From positions 1,561,444-1,625,443 of the forward strand of contig NZ_FVZC01000009.1 of NCBI RefSeq assembly GCF_900166585.1: DNA of 64,000 nucleotides, in the 5' to 3' direction. Of this stretch, positions 36,331 to 46,108 are shown one piece after another (positions within the stretch are counted from its first letter, which is position 1; the number at the start of each line of letters is the position of its first letter). A program made the position numbers and the translations under genes. Below the pieces are notes generated by a model. The model ran no database searches and had not been told where the DNA came from. It was given only the letters and a program-made list of their open reading frames with translations. The DNA comes from Mesobacillus jeotgali (GTDB taxonomy: Bacteria > Bacillota > Bacilli > Bacillales > Cytobacillaceae).

Positions 36331-37185
36331 TTTTGCTGAAGCGGTATCTTCATCAATTGGCTCCTCGCCCGTCTTATCTCTATGATAGATCGCATTGATT
36401 TCTCCTCCAAGCACAAGTGCCAGGCCTGTCAGGAACAACCATAGCATTAAGACAATAACTCCGCCTAAACTTCCGTAAGTGGCCGAGTAATTGCCGAAAT
36501 TGCTTACATAAAATGAAAACCCCAGTGAAATCAACTGCCAGACAATAGTGGCGAAAACTGCTCCTGGCAGGACATGTTTAAATGGATAATGTTTGTTTGG
36601 AGCGATTCGATACAAACCTGTCAAAACTGCCACCATAACAACGATTCCGATGACCCATCTAAGAATGTTGAAAATGATATCAAAAGGTTCAGGAATAGAA
36701 ATAATTGTCTGAACTGTATCGAGGATGACATTACCAAATACAGGAAGCAATAGAGCTACTACTACCGATAGAATCAAGCCGATAGTCAGTAAAATCGATA
36801 CTAATCTTGCTTTGACGAAGGATCTTGTTTCCTTTACATCAAGGGCAATATTCATCGCTTTCATGAAGGCATTCATTCCGTTTGATGCGGACCAAATCGT
36901 CCCGATGATACCGAAAGTAAGAAGGCCGCCATTCCGCTCACTGACAAGTTTGACAACATTGTCCCTTAAAAGTTGCGCAGATTCTTTTGGCAATAATTGA
37001 TTGACAACATTGATTGCTTTTTGTGGATCTATATTCAGGTAAGGGACAATGGCAATCAACAGAATCAGCATCGGAAACAATGCCAGCATATAATAATATG
37101 CCTGCTGGGCAGCAAGTCCGGTTGCCCTGTCTTTTTTCAGCTCTTCAAACAAACTTTTTCCATAGAATATCACTTTTTCTTTCAC
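36325..37185 (-). CDS. YihY/BrkB family membrane protein
   Basis: 286 residues with six or seven hydrophobic segments. Family motifs are GLAAQQAYYYMLALFPMLILL (about 23-43; the Gln-Tyr-Tyr region) and the C-terminal YGSLGGVIVLMLWLFLTG. GTG 37185 has AGAGGTGG 9 nt upstream. The C-terminal tail is acidic. Once annotated as ribonuclease BN, the family is now regarded as a membrane protein of unknown function. Confidence 0.9.
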   Translation of the reverse strand: MKEKVIFYGKSLFEELKKDRATGLAAQQAYYYMLALFPMLILLIAIVPYLNIDPQKAINVVNQLLPKESAQLLRDNVVKLVSERNGGLLTFGIIGTIWSASNGMNAFMKAMNIALDVKETRSFVKARLVSILLTIGLILSVVVALLLPVFGNVILDTVQTIISIPEPFDIIFNILRWVIGIVVMVAVLTGLYRIAPNKHYPFKHVLPGAVFATIVWQLISLGFSFYVSNFGNYSATYGSLGGVIVLMLWLFLTGLALVLGGEINAIYHRDKTGEEPIDEDTASAKG

Positions 37186-37267
37186 TTAAGGTCCACCTCT
37201 TTTCTCCTTAACAATATGCTTGTCTTTTCCCCTTCCTGCGATGTTTTAATCATGAATAAAAAAATGA

Positions 37268-37296
37268 AAAAAAGACCATCACTGGTCTTTTTAAAT
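37268..37296 (-). terminator. Terminator of yteA
   Basis: AAAAAGACCA TCAC TGGTCTTTTT, symmetric, could act both ways. Confidence 0.8.
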
Positions 37297-37376
37297 TAAA
37301 ACTGATTTAGTTTGGATCTAGTTATTTGGTTCAACTGTTCTTGATTATTAAACCTAGAGAGCGATATCCACGCTAA

Positions 37377-38132
37377 TTATTTGTCCTCTTCTACATAAGG
37401 ATCATGTTCGTATGCTGGCAGGTCACCAAAAGAGGTCATGATTCCCTCCCTATCCAACTCTTCCTCATATTTATCATGCTGTTTATTCGGGTATACGGTT
37501 ATCTCTTTGCCGGTGATATCGTTACCGACAAAGTTTTCAAAATCCTCTACATAACCAATGTTTTCTTCTGATTCAATATAAGTATCATTATAATGGTCTT
37601 GCGGCTTCATGAAATCAGAAGGACTTTCTGAAGTTCCCCAGCTTGATACTTCCTGCCACGAATCCTCTGCATCAAATGCGACGTTTTCATCTTTGTTATC
37701 CAGATCGAATTTCCCGAATGGGGGCATAAGTACACCTTCTTCGATTGGCCTGTTATGCGAAACTGTCCTGTCTGGGGTATGCTCGACACAGAACCTTGTT
37801 TCAGGCACTGCTTTTAGACGATCATAGGGAATGTCCTTTCCACAGACTCCGCATTTACCATAGCTTCCTTTCTCGATAGCCTGTAATGCCAGATCGATAT
37901 TTTTAATTTGGTATTCAAAATGTCCGTTTAGTGCAATGTCTTTTTCGCGTTCATATAACTCGGTTCCCTCATCACCGGGATGGTTATCATAACTTGATAG
38001 CTCTCCCGTTGATTCATGAGCATGCCCGCTTCTTAAATCAAAATGGTCATTCGCATCGAGATGAGCTTCGAGTTCTTTTTGGTTATTAATCAGATCTGCC
38101 TGAAGTTCCCTTAATTGCCCGCTTGTAAGCAT
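37377..38132 (-). CDS. yteA: YteA family sporulation protein (DksA/TraR zinc finger)
   Basis: 251 residues. A helical N-terminus (LRELQADLINNQKELEAHL) leads to YGKCGVCGKDIPYDRLKAV and the following TRFC, the DksA/TraR-type C4 zinc finger, near residues 98-118. The acidic C-terminal extension is typical of YteA. RBS AAAGGAGCACCTAAA gives ATG 38132 rather than 38150. Sporulation-associated in Bacillus; precise role unknown. Confidence 0.88.
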   Translation of the reverse strand: MLTSGQLRELQADLINNQKELEAHLDANDHFDLRSGHAHESTGELSSYDNHPGDEGTELYEREKDIALNGHFEYQIKNIDLALQAIEKGSYGKCGVCGKDIPYDRLKAVPETRFCVEHTPDRTVSHNRPIEEGVLMPPFGKFDLDNKDENVAFDAEDSWQEVSSWGTSESPSDFMKPQDHYNDTYIESEENIGYVEDFENFVGNDITGKEITVYPNKQHDKYEEELDREGIMTSFGDLPAYEHDPYVEEDK

Positions 38133-38284
38133 TTTAGGTGCTCCTTTCATAGTAACGGTTTCTCTTAGCTTGCTGCATTACCCTATATTTAATTAACGGT
38201 AATAAGTGTTATCTTTCCCGCAAGTACCACTTTTTCGCCTGAAGTCATAGTATGTAGGAAAACATTTAAAATGGAGTGATGCCT

Positions 38285-39064
38285 ATGCCTTTAATCGACA
38301 ACGGGTTTCTATCACCACATGTTTTCAGTAAAACTGAGGATATTGCAAAACCGGATAACCAGGAGAAATTTCGTTTAAATTACCTTCATGAGGTATTGAA
38401 TGAGCAGCAAAAACTGAATCAGGAATTGTCAAATGGTGTTTTAAAATTTGATAATACGCTGCAACAAAACAGGAAGGAACAATTTCAACAATTCCATCAG
38501 CTGATTGCCTCCCTGACTAAACAAGAAAATTTATCAGAAAAGGTGATTGCAAATATATATGAGCAGAAGGAATCCACTTCTGGCATTGATGACAAATTAA
38601 TGAAGCTGGAAGCCTTGCATGATCAATTTTCAAAGGCATATATAAATAAGGAACTGACAAGCCAGGCCATATTAGACCAGCTTGCATGCCAGCAATCAAT
38701 GATCCTGGAATTAAACAGAAAACTGCTCGAGTATGAGGATGTCACCAATGCTCTTGTCATTCAAGCTCAAAAACAGGAAGAGCTGCAAGATATGATGGCA
38801 AGGCATATTGACTTGCAAGGAGTTTTCCATGAGACAGTCATGGAGCAGCTCGGCAAGCAGGATGCTGTAGGGGAAGGAATTTCTAATCAGTTAAGTGAAT
38901 TAAGAACTTCTTTCTCCACAAAAGCAAATGAAATTCTGGAAAAAATTGAAAATCAATATTCAAAAATGACACATTTTTTCTTAAGACTTATTATGCCTAA
39001 TATTACCCAAAAGAAAATAATAAAAGGCAAAATGTTTAAGACAGAAAAAAATCAGGAAAAATAA
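38285..39064 (+). CDS. Coiled-coil protein of unknown function
   Basis: 259 residues, almost entirely heptad-like Gln/Glu-rich coiled coil (about 25-235: LNEQQKLNQELSNGVL, LEALHDQFSKAYI), then a short hydrophobic and basic end (YSKMTHFFLRLIMPNITQKKII). ATG 38285 has GGAG 8 nt upstream and is preferred over ATG 38279 and GTG 38276. It is followed directly by a strong terminator. Could be a spore or envelope-associated structural protein; no homologous family recognised. Confidence 0.72.
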   Translation: MPLIDNGFLSPHVFSKTEDIAKPDNQEKFRLNYLHEVLNEQQKLNQELSNGVLKFDNTLQQNRKEQFQQFHQLIASLTKQENLSEKVIANIYEQKESTSGIDDKLMKLEALHDQFSKAYINKELTSQAILDQLACQQSMILELNRKLLEYEDVTNALVIQAQKQEELQDMMARHIDLQGVFHETVMEQLGKQDAVGEGISNQLSELRTSFSTKANEILEKIENQYSKMTHFFLRLIMPNITQKKIIKGKMFKTEKNQEK

Positions 39065-39098
39065 AAGGAGGATTGGCAAATTGCCATTCCTCCTTTTT
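39063..39098 (+). terminator. Bidirectional terminator between coiled-coil and LysM-3D genes
   Basis: AAAGGAGGATTGGCA pairs with TGCCATTCCTCCTTT, followed by T-run; it serves both convergent genes. Confidence 0.88.
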
Positions 39099-39106
39099 TA
39101 AAAAAT

Positions 39107-39871
39107 TTAATCCAAAATTGTTACTTTTACTTGCTTCCTGCCCCATTCAGTTGCACCACTTTGGGTAGGGATAAACACATCTATACGATTCCCTTTGATA
39201 GCTCCGCCGATATCCTCAGCAGTTGCATAGCCATAGCCTTCGACATGAACTTTTGAACCTAGCGGAATCACAGATGGATCAACAGCAATAACTTTCGCAT
39301 CAGGATTGGCCTTCAGGTTGACTCCTGTCTTAGTGATGCCGGAGCATCCCGCACAATCCGCAGTGTATGCTGTCGCTTCAACAGTTATTTGGTTCGCCGC
39401 AGCTGCAGGCTTTGCTGCAGTGGTTGTTTTTGCCGCCGGTGCGGAAACTGGTGTAGCAACCGGTGTAGCTGCCGGCTTGGCTGCAGAAGTTTTTTCGACA
39501 TTCATTTCAACAGGCATATCAGTATAAACAGCCAGTTTCATTCCAGGACGGATCAGGTCCGAAGATAATTTATTCCACTCTTTAAGATCATTCACTGACA
39601 CGTTATAAGCTTTTGAAATCTTCCAGAGAGTATCTCCTTTTCTAACATTAACATACTTAATAGGAGATACTTCTAATAAATCATTTGGGTGAATAACATC
39701 ACTTGAAAGTTTATTCCATTTTTTTAGTGAATCTACTGATACGCCGTATTCTTTTGATATACCCCATAGTGTATCTCCTTTATGTACGACGATTTCCTCT
39801 GCCTGTGCTTGAGTTCCGGCAGCTCCAGAAATTGCCGCAGCTGCAACCAAAGATAATAATGACTTTTTCAT
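39107..39871 (-). CDS. Cell wall protein with two LysM repeats and 3D domain (YocH-like)
   Basis: 254 residues. A signal peptide (about 1-24, SLLSLVAAAAISGAAGTQAQA) is followed by two LysM motifs (IVVHKGDTLWGISKEYGV, VNVRKGDTLWKISKAYNV), an Ala/Pro/Thr linker and a C-terminal 3D domain with the Asp-rich ATAYTADCAGCSG, VDPSVIPLG and DIGGAIKGNRIDVF motifs. Related secreted proteins such as YocH bind and act on peptidoglycan. GGGAGG 7 nt before ATG 39871. Confidence 0.9.
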   Translation of the reverse strand: MKKSLLSLVAAAAISGAAGTQAQAEEIVVHKGDTLWGISKEYGVSVDSLKKWNKLSSDVIHPNDLLEVSPIKYVNVRKGDTLWKISKAYNVSVNDLKEWNKLSSDLIRPGMKLAVYTDMPVEMNVEKTSAAKPAATPVATPVSAPAAKTTTAAKPAAAANQITVEATAYTADCAGCSGITKTGVNLKANPDAKVIAVDPSVIPLGSKVHVEGYGYATAEDIGGAIKGNRIDVFIPTQSGATEWGRKQVKVTILD

Positions 39872-40262
39872 TTGTTTGCCTCCCATCGGCTAATTTTTAT
39901 CACGTGAATTATCGTAACATAGAATTTCCGGAGAAAAAGAACAAGCACATTTAAATTGGATTACGAGAATAACAGAATTATAACGGGAACATGTCATTTA
40001 TCCAGAATATTCAGATAACATGAGTCATTCATATCAGGGATTCCTATTTATTTTGAAAATTATCCCAATATATTCTAGGTGCACCTAATTTTTCCTTAGC
40101 GAACAGATGTATTTTGGATAAATAAATCTACTTTTCATGACATTAAACTTTTAAATATCCACCGTAACAGATGTACTATATAAATGCGGAATTGGCCCAG
40201 TCATTAAATTTTTTCATTCAAAAAAATAAACCCCCCTACAAATAAGGGGAGTTTTGCATTAG
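39872..40262. other. Intergenic region before LysM-3D gene and after Sec-formate dehydrogenase
   Basis: 391 nt without genes. AACAGATGTA occurs twice in direct orientation (40102-40111 and 40166-40175). The minus-strand terminator of the formate dehydrogenase lies near 40225-40258. No other recognised signal. Confidence 0.5.
40225..40258 (-). terminator. Terminator of Sec-formate dehydrogenase
   Basis: AACCCCCCT..AGGGGAGTT imperfect stem, with a strong A-tract on the transcript 3' side. Confidence 0.6.
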
Positions 40263-42323
40263 TTAGGCAATTTTTTCGATCTTCACTGCACATGCCTTGA
40301 ATTCCGCTGTACCAGAGATAGGGTCATATTCATTTAATGTAAGGACATTTGTTGGAACCTCTGACCAGTGAAAGCTCATGAAAACAAGCCCTGGAACAAC
40401 TTGTTCAGTTATTTTAACCTTTACATCGAGTGTTCCCCTGCGTGAACTTACCCTCACAAGTTCTCCATCGTTAATATTCATACGCGAGGCATCCTCAGGA
40501 TGAATGTCCAATGTTTCTTCCATTTGTTTTATTTTGACTCCTGGTGCATAATGCCGAGTCTGTGTGTGTGTATTATATGATTCATATCGTCTGCCGGTTG
40601 TCAGGGTGAAAGGATATTTCTCATCAGGAAGTTCAAGCGGCGGTGTGAATTCAACTGGCACAAAGCTGGATGGCTGCTTATTTTCCTTATCCACATGAAA
40701 TCGCTCATGAAGGATTTTCGTGCCAGGATGATTTTCGTCTGGGCAAGGATAGTGGATTCCGTATTCCTTCTCCAGACGTTCGTATGAGATTCCTCCATAC
40801 ATCTCCCAGGCAAGTTCGCGCACTTCATTCCATATTTCTTCGCTGGAGCTGTACTTCATTTCATAGCCCATCCTTGATGAAAGCTCGCAAAGAATTTCCC
40901 AATCTTCTTTCACCCCTGGCTGTGCCCCAACAGCGGTTCGGACTCGCTGTATCCTCCGATCTGTATTCGTATAAGTACCGTCTACCTCTCCCCATGATTT
41001 GGCTGGCAGGACTACATCAGCCATTTCAGCCGTTTCTGTCATAAATATATCCTGGACGATTAATAAATCTAGATTCTCCAATAAGCTTCTGGTATGGTTC
41101 ATGTGAACGTCTGCGACTAGTGGATTTTCTCCAATGCAGTATAATGCTTTGATCTCTCCTGTTACAATTTTATCTAAGGTCCTGGTTTGGGTATCTCCAA
41201 CTTTTCGGCTGATTTGCCTATTCCATGCGTTTTCGAACCGCAAACGGTATTTTTCATCCAGCAAACTGACTGCACCAGCCAGCTGGTTAGGCAAGCAACC
41301 CATATCTCCCGCACCCTGGACGTTATTTTGTCCTCTCAAAGGCATGATGCCTGATCCTTGCTTTCCAATATGACCAGTGAGCAGGGCGAGATTCGCGATA
41401 TCAAACACATTGTTTACCCCGCAATGATGCTCGGTGATCCCAAGTGTGTAGGCGATCATTGAACGGTTTGAGGCTGCATACAGCCTTGCCACCTCGATGA
41501 TATCTTCGGCGGTGAGACCAGTGATTTTTGCTGAATATTCAGGGGTATAACGTTCAACCTTTGTAAGCAAGGCTTCAAAATCAGCAGTGTTTCTGCCGAT
41601 GAATCCATCGTCATATAATTTCTCTGTTATGATGACTCGAATCATTGCATTGATCAATGCTATGTCTGTACCTACATTAATCTGCAGATGCTTATGGGCG
41701 GACTTGACCATATCAATCCTTCTAGGGTCTATTACCACCACTTTCAGGCCATTCTTGGCAGCCTTTTTTATTCGATTGCCAATAATCGGGTGTGCCTCGG
41801 TCGTATTTGATCCCATAAGCAATAAAACTTCTGCTTCATCTATGTCATCTAAGGTATTCGTCGGGAAACCGCTTCCAAAAACAGTCGCCAGACCGGCGAC
41901 ACTAGGAGCGTGTCAGGTTCGATTGCAACCATCAATATTATTGCTCCCAACGACAGCTCTCATAAACTTTTGTGTAACATAATTGGATTCATTAGTAGTT
42001 CTTGCGCAAGCAAACAAAGAAATTGCTTCTGGCCCAAACTCCATTTTTATATCTGATAATCGGCTTGCGATATAATCGTAAGCTTCATCCCATGTTGCTT
42101 TGACAAGTTCTCCAGCTTTTCTGATCATAGGCGTCTTCAATCTTTTTGGTGCGTGGACATATTGATAAGCAAATGCCCCTTTCACGCATGTCTGCCCTTT
42201 ATTCACGGGCGCTTCTTTATCTCCCCTGATTTTTACTATCTTGTTATCTTCCACTTCTACAATCAAACCGCAGCCTGTACCACAATAACCACATACAGTT
42301 CTAATCTGGCTAATCAATGACAT
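40263..42323 (-). CDS. fdhF: Selenocysteine formate dehydrogenase alpha subunit (FdhF type)
   Basis: 686 residues if the in-frame TGA at 41913-41915 (codon 137) is read as selenocysteine; 42323-40263 is an exact multiple of three. The N-terminal 4Fe-4S site is CGYCGTGCGL...CVKGAF. The stop falls in IDGCNRT-U-HAPSVAGLATV, matching E. coli FdhF CARV-U-HGPSVAGL. The second half continues without a break through the Mo-bis-MGD domains to the dinucleotide-binding C-terminus (FTLTTGRRYESYN, VPTNVLT). A SECIS-like hairpin follows the UGA. ATG 42323 has GGAGG 7 nt upstream. Without Sec insertion the gene would be a pseudogene; no second start or RBS supports two separate genes. Confidence 0.93.
41884..41915 (-). 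promoter_or_regulatory. SECIS-like hairpin after the UGA of fdhF
   Basis: After TGA (41915-41913) come 15 nt, then a 6-bp perfect stem GTCGCC/GGCGAC (41900-41895 with 41889-41884) capped by GGTCT. The apical GGUCU and its distance to UGA mirror the E. coli fdhF SECIS, where the SelB-contacted GU lies in an AGGUCU loop. Pairing is read from sequence; SelB binding is inferred. Confidence 0.85.
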
Positions 42324-42471
42324 AGCATTCCCTCCGGTTTCTTTTAATACAATCCCTACTTTCATATTAGTCTAATTTTTCTTGGCGATGTATGAATTCC
42401 AACAGAATTTTTTGTCATATTACCAACATTTTATCGACATATATTTTCTTTTCTTTCTACAATTTGGTCAA

Positions 42472-42504
42472 AAAAAAGGCAGAACAAAAATTCTGCCTCC
42501 CTAA
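42472..42504 (-). terminator. Terminator of the histidine kinase gene
   Basis: GGCAGAA pairs with TTCTGCC around CAAAAA, A-tract on the transcript end. Confidence 0.8.
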
Positions 42505-42512
42505 TGTTTCCT

Positions 42513-44672
42513 TTATGCAATTTTTGCTGGTAGCATAATCTTGAACGTTGTTCCTTTATTCTGCTCACTTTCAATATACACCTTGCCATTATGGCTCTCG
42601 ATGATTTTAAAGCTGACCATAAGACCAAGACCATTGCCGTTTTTCTTTGTGGTATAGAAAGGTTCCCCAATTTTCTTAAGTGTCTCTGGAGGGATTCCTA
42701 CACCTGTATCCTTTATGGAAATGAGGACATTACCATCCTGGATTTCTGTTTTAACTTTTAAATCTCCACCATCAGGCATTGCCTCTATGCCATTCTTAAT
42801 GAAATTCAGAAAGACTTGTTTAAGCCTGTTTTCATCACATTCAATCTGGATGATTTCATCAGGCGCTTCAAATTCCAGTTTGACATTTCTCTTTCTAGCT
42901 TCAAATTTAAGCATTGCAACAACGTTTTGAACAATCGGGATGATGTTCTTTTCCTCGAGTTCGACAGCCTTCGGTTTGGCAAGAACCATGAACTCTTCTA
43001 CAATGTTATTTACCCGATCAATTTCATCCAGGATGATTTCGATAAACTCCTGACGCTGTGGATCGGTTTCATCCAACTGCAAGAATTCAGCATATCCTTT
43101 CATGCTCGTAAGAGGATTTCTGATTTCATGGGCCACACCTGCCGCAAGCTGTCCTACAGCTGCAAGCTTATCCTGGCGGTGAAGCATTTCTTCCGATTTT
43201 TTCTTCTCGGTAATGTCATTACGGATGGCAAGGTACTGATACGGCTTCCCATTTTCATTCAAAAAAGGGACAATCGTCGTGTCAACCCAGTAAAAGGAGC
43301 CATCCTTCGCTCTATTACGGATTTCCCCTTTCCATACCTGCCCTGAGCCAATCGTTTTCCATAGGTTCTTAAAGAACTCTTTTGAATGCAATCCAGAATT
43401 CAAAATGCTGTGATCATTTCCAATCAATTCTTCTCTGCTATACTTAGAGATTTCACAAAACTTATCATTAACATTTTTAATGATGCCTTTCTCATCAGTA
43501 AAAGCAACTATTGAGGACTGATCAAGGGCAAAATTAATATCACTGACTTCCTTAAGCGTTTCCCTCAGGCTGGCCTCTGCCTGCTTTCTCTGAGTTATGT
43601 CGGAACGAATCGAGACATATTGATAAGGTTTTCCTTTACTGTTCAAGAAGGGAACTATCGTCGTATCAACCCAGTAATAAGAACCATCCTTCGCCTTATT
43701 TCGGATTTCTCCCTTCCATACTTTTCCCGACCCAATTGTCCTCCATATGCCTTTGAAAAAATCCTTAGAATGAAGTCCTGAATTTAAAATTGAGTGATTT
43801 TGGCCCAATAATTCGGCTTCACTATAACCGGAAATCTCAATAAACTTGTCATTTACATACGTGATATTCCCTTTTGGATCCGTAATCGCTACAATGGCTG
43901 ATATATTGAGTGCGTCTGTAATATCTTTTAAATTGGTATCAGTAACCGCAAGCCTTTTGCTGATCAGCGCACTTGATCCTATCAAACCAGCAAGAATCAC
44001 TATAGAAATAAAAGCAATCAAGTAACTGATCAAAGATTCAGGTATACCATTTTGTTTAACTAAGCCATTACTTAAATCAATCATTGAAGCCCGCGTTAAA
44101 AGAAAATGACCTTCAACAATTGCAGCAGTTACGAAGAGAGCACTTAAGGGTTTAATCCATCCATGGTCACCCTGAGTAAAATTTTTGGAAAAGAAAAGCA
44201 TCCAGAAGGAAAAGTAAAATGAAGCAAAAACAAGTGCAAGCCCAATCATGAGAATCGCTGGCTGATAAGTAAAATCTAACCGCATTGAATACATTCCCAG
44301 AATATGGACCACTATAACAGCCAGCAACATGAATAAACTGCCTACCAGCAAATTCCCCTTATTAACTGTTTTTCCAGTCATTGTGTAGAAAGCAATCGCT
44401 GTAAATGAAATAACCAGGATTATTGATAGGACAGTAATAGGAATACGGTAAGAAATATTGCCATTGAGATTCAGTGCAAGCATCCCAAAGAAATTCATCA
44501 CCCAAATTCCTATTCCAAGGGAAAAAGTTCCGCCCAGAAACAAAAATCTTTTATTTCGGTCCGAAGATTTAATTAAACTGAATAAGTCCAGTGCTGTATA
44601 CGATGACATGATCGTCAATAAAATAGCAACCAGCAATAATATTGGATTGAAGGATAATTCTAGATTATCCAT
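42513..44672 (-). CDS. Membrane sensor histidine kinase, MHYT-like - PAS - PAS - HisKA - HATPase
   Basis: 719 residues. Seven N-terminal membrane helices resemble the MHYT sensor (SYTALDLF, WVMNFFGM, VVHILGM), but the first Met-His motif has Asn instead of His. Two PAS domains (about 260-365 and 385-490) are near copies of each other and carry the same HSILNSGLHSK and WKGEIRN blocks. HisKA has the phosphoacceptor in GVAHEIRNPLTSMKGYAEFL (about 505-525). ATPase boxes are NFIKNGIEAMPDGG, DTGVGIPPE and GNGLGLMVS. No response regulator is adjacent, so it is an orphan kinase that may feed the Spo0 phosphorelay. Confidence 0.92.
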   Translation of the reverse strand: MDNLELSFNPILLLVAILLTIMSSYTALDLFSLIKSSDRNKRFLFLGGTFSLGIGIWVMNFFGMLALNLNGNISYRIPITVLSIILVISFTAIAFYTMTGKTVNKGNLLVGSLFMLLAVIVVHILGMYSMRLDFTYQPAILMIGLALVFASFYFSFWMLFFSKNFTQGDHGWIKPLSALFVTAAIVEGHFLLTRASMIDLSNGLVKQNGIPESLISYLIAFISIVILAGLIGSSALISKRLAVTDTNLKDITDALNISAIVAITDPKGNITYVNDKFIEISGYSEAELLGQNHSILNSGLHSKDFFKGIWRTIGSGKVWKGEIRNKAKDGSYYWVDTTIVPFLNSKGKPYQYVSIRSDITQRKQAEASLRETLKEVSDINFALDQSSIVAFTDEKGIIKNVNDKFCEISKYSREELIGNDHSILNSGLHSKEFFKNLWKTIGSGQVWKGEIRNRAKDGSFYWVDTTIVPFLNENGKPYQYLAIRNDITEKKKSEEMLHRQDKLAAVGQLAAGVAHEIRNPLTSMKGYAEFLQLDETDPQRQEFIEIILDEIDRVNNIVEEFMVLAKPKAVELEEKNIIPIVQNVVAMLKFEARKRNVKLEFEAPDEIIQIECDENRLKQVFLNFIKNGIEAMPDGGDLKVKTEIQDGNVLISIKDTGVGIPPETLKKIGEPFYTTKKNGNGLGLMVSFKIIESHNGKVYIESEQNKGTTFKIMLPAKIA

Positions 44673-45000
44673 TTAGCATCATTCCTCATTTAGAGTTTCA
44701 TATAGATTGTATGTTAAAAACGCGAAGAATAAAAGAGGTTATTAAATAATATGTAATAAACTTGTCACTTTTATCTCTTGACAAAAATAATCATTGTAAT
44801 ATAACAGCATATTTAGAATAACCTAGTCCAATTTCATCTCTCTTATATTGTCATGGTATATTGCCTTGGAAGGAATATTATAAACATCCATTTTAAAAAT
44901 TTTTTAAAAAAGTCTACACAAATTGCGTAATTATGTTTATACTGTACTATAACAGGTTAAGTAAAACATAAATTGTATTATAAAAGGAGGAGTTTTAATA
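44673..45000. other. Intergenic region, kinase and yhfH promoters
   Basis: 328 nt between divergent genes. AT-rich. The last 80 nt hold the yhfH promoter region and its AAAGGAGGAG box. No gene or clear structure seen. Confidence 0.4.
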
Positions 45001-45132
45001 ATGATGAGTCCGGTTGAGTTTTTTCGCAATTTGCCTAAGAAGGTTTGCCCAGAATGTGGGGAAGGAATGCACGAGCAAGCAGAATCCTACCTGATGGAAT
45101 GTGATCGCTGCTTATCCAAAAAAGAGGAATAG
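45001..45132 (+). CDS. yhfH: YhfH family small protein
   Basis: 43 residues (VEFFRNLPKKVCPECGEGMHEQ, then CDRC). The two CxxC pairs form a zinc-ribbon-like unit found in the Bacillus YhfH family. ATG 45001 has AAAGGAGGAG upstream; ATG 45004 is the alternative. It is followed by a terminator. Too short for automatic gene finders. Confidence 0.85.
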   Translation: MMSPVEFFRNLPKKVCPECGEGMHEQAESYLMECDRCLSKKEE

Positions 45133-45184
45133 AAGACAGTATAAGGTACAATTTTAAAATAGCACTTTTTGAATAAGGCGCAAA

Positions 45185-45232
45185 GGACTGAAGGCAAACT
45201 GAGTGAAAACTCATCTTTACCTTCAGTCTTTT
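45185..45232 (+). terminator. Terminator of yhfH
   Basis: GACTGAAGG pairs with CCTTCAGTC, with an inner TGAGT/ACTCA stem, then TTTTC. Confidence 0.8.
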
Positions 45233-45508
45233 CATTTAGTTGGTGGAGAGAGACTGAATTTTCATTCCATCGCATAGTTACTGTGCGCAGCTCGCCATGA
45301 TCCATCCCTATTAACGCTAATGAAGTGCTTACCCTATCAAGCAGTGCACCTAGCCGATTTATCAAATAGATTTTGTTAAAGCCGGCTTGATAATTTCAAA
45401 GAAACATTTCATTTAAAAAGATATTTCAATGGATTTTTTGAGATCATCAGTCAGAAATAAGTTGTGGTATTTATGACAAAAAAAAGAAGCTCATTTTAAG
45501 AGCTTTTT

Positions 45509-46108
45509 TTAACATCTTAGGAGACCCAACCAGCATCAGCCCAAAACTTTTTGGAACTATTGAGTTGTATAAAACTTCTCCTACTATAGCCGATGTGTGC
45601 TTGTTCCGTATATAAAGGTTCTTTTCATAAAAAGTTTACCCCTTTTATGATGACCCTTAACAAACACATGATTCGGTATAATCACCGAGAGACTCATTAT
45701 TCCCCTGGGAAGTGATCAGCCATATCCTCCTTTTCACCACGCATCCTTACTTACCATTCCAATGGTTAAAGTCTGCAAGGAATGTCTTCACCTAATAACT
45801 GTTGGGCAAATTTCCTGTTTGACCTCCCTTTACCTGTTCTTTCCCAAGTATTCAGAAACCTAGTGAATACTCTTTTGGTTAAGAGCTTTTTTTCAGCGTA
45901 TCAATAATGAATAGGCGGAAATTTTACTCTTTGCCATCTGAATTGAACCGATTAAAGGAAAACAGATTTGACTGGCAGTATTATTGGGAAAACGCTCCTG
46001 CGGCGAGTGATTCTGACATTATGATGATAAGCTTTCTTTCCTATGGGAATAATCCTTTTTCGTTCACTACGGAACGAACACAATTGGTTGAGCCTCCTAA
46101 GATGTTAA
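45509..46108. repeat. 600-bp interval bounded by 25-bp imperfect inverted repeats
   Basis: TTAACATCTTAGGAGACCCAACCAG at the left and its inverted counterpart at the right agree at 22 of 25 positions, judged by eye. No transposase frame is recognisable inside; a decayed insertion element is one explanation. Confidence 0.4.

Noticed and set aside
41913..42365. Separate truncated formate dehydrogenase gene ending at TGA
   Set aside because: The downstream frame is continuous with it, conserved sequence flanks the UGA, and a SECIS-type hairpin follows, so one selenoprotein gene is the better reading.
45087..45365. 92-codon minus-strand frame next to yhfH
   Set aside because: Overlaps yhfH and its terminator, no RBS, and no recognisable domain.
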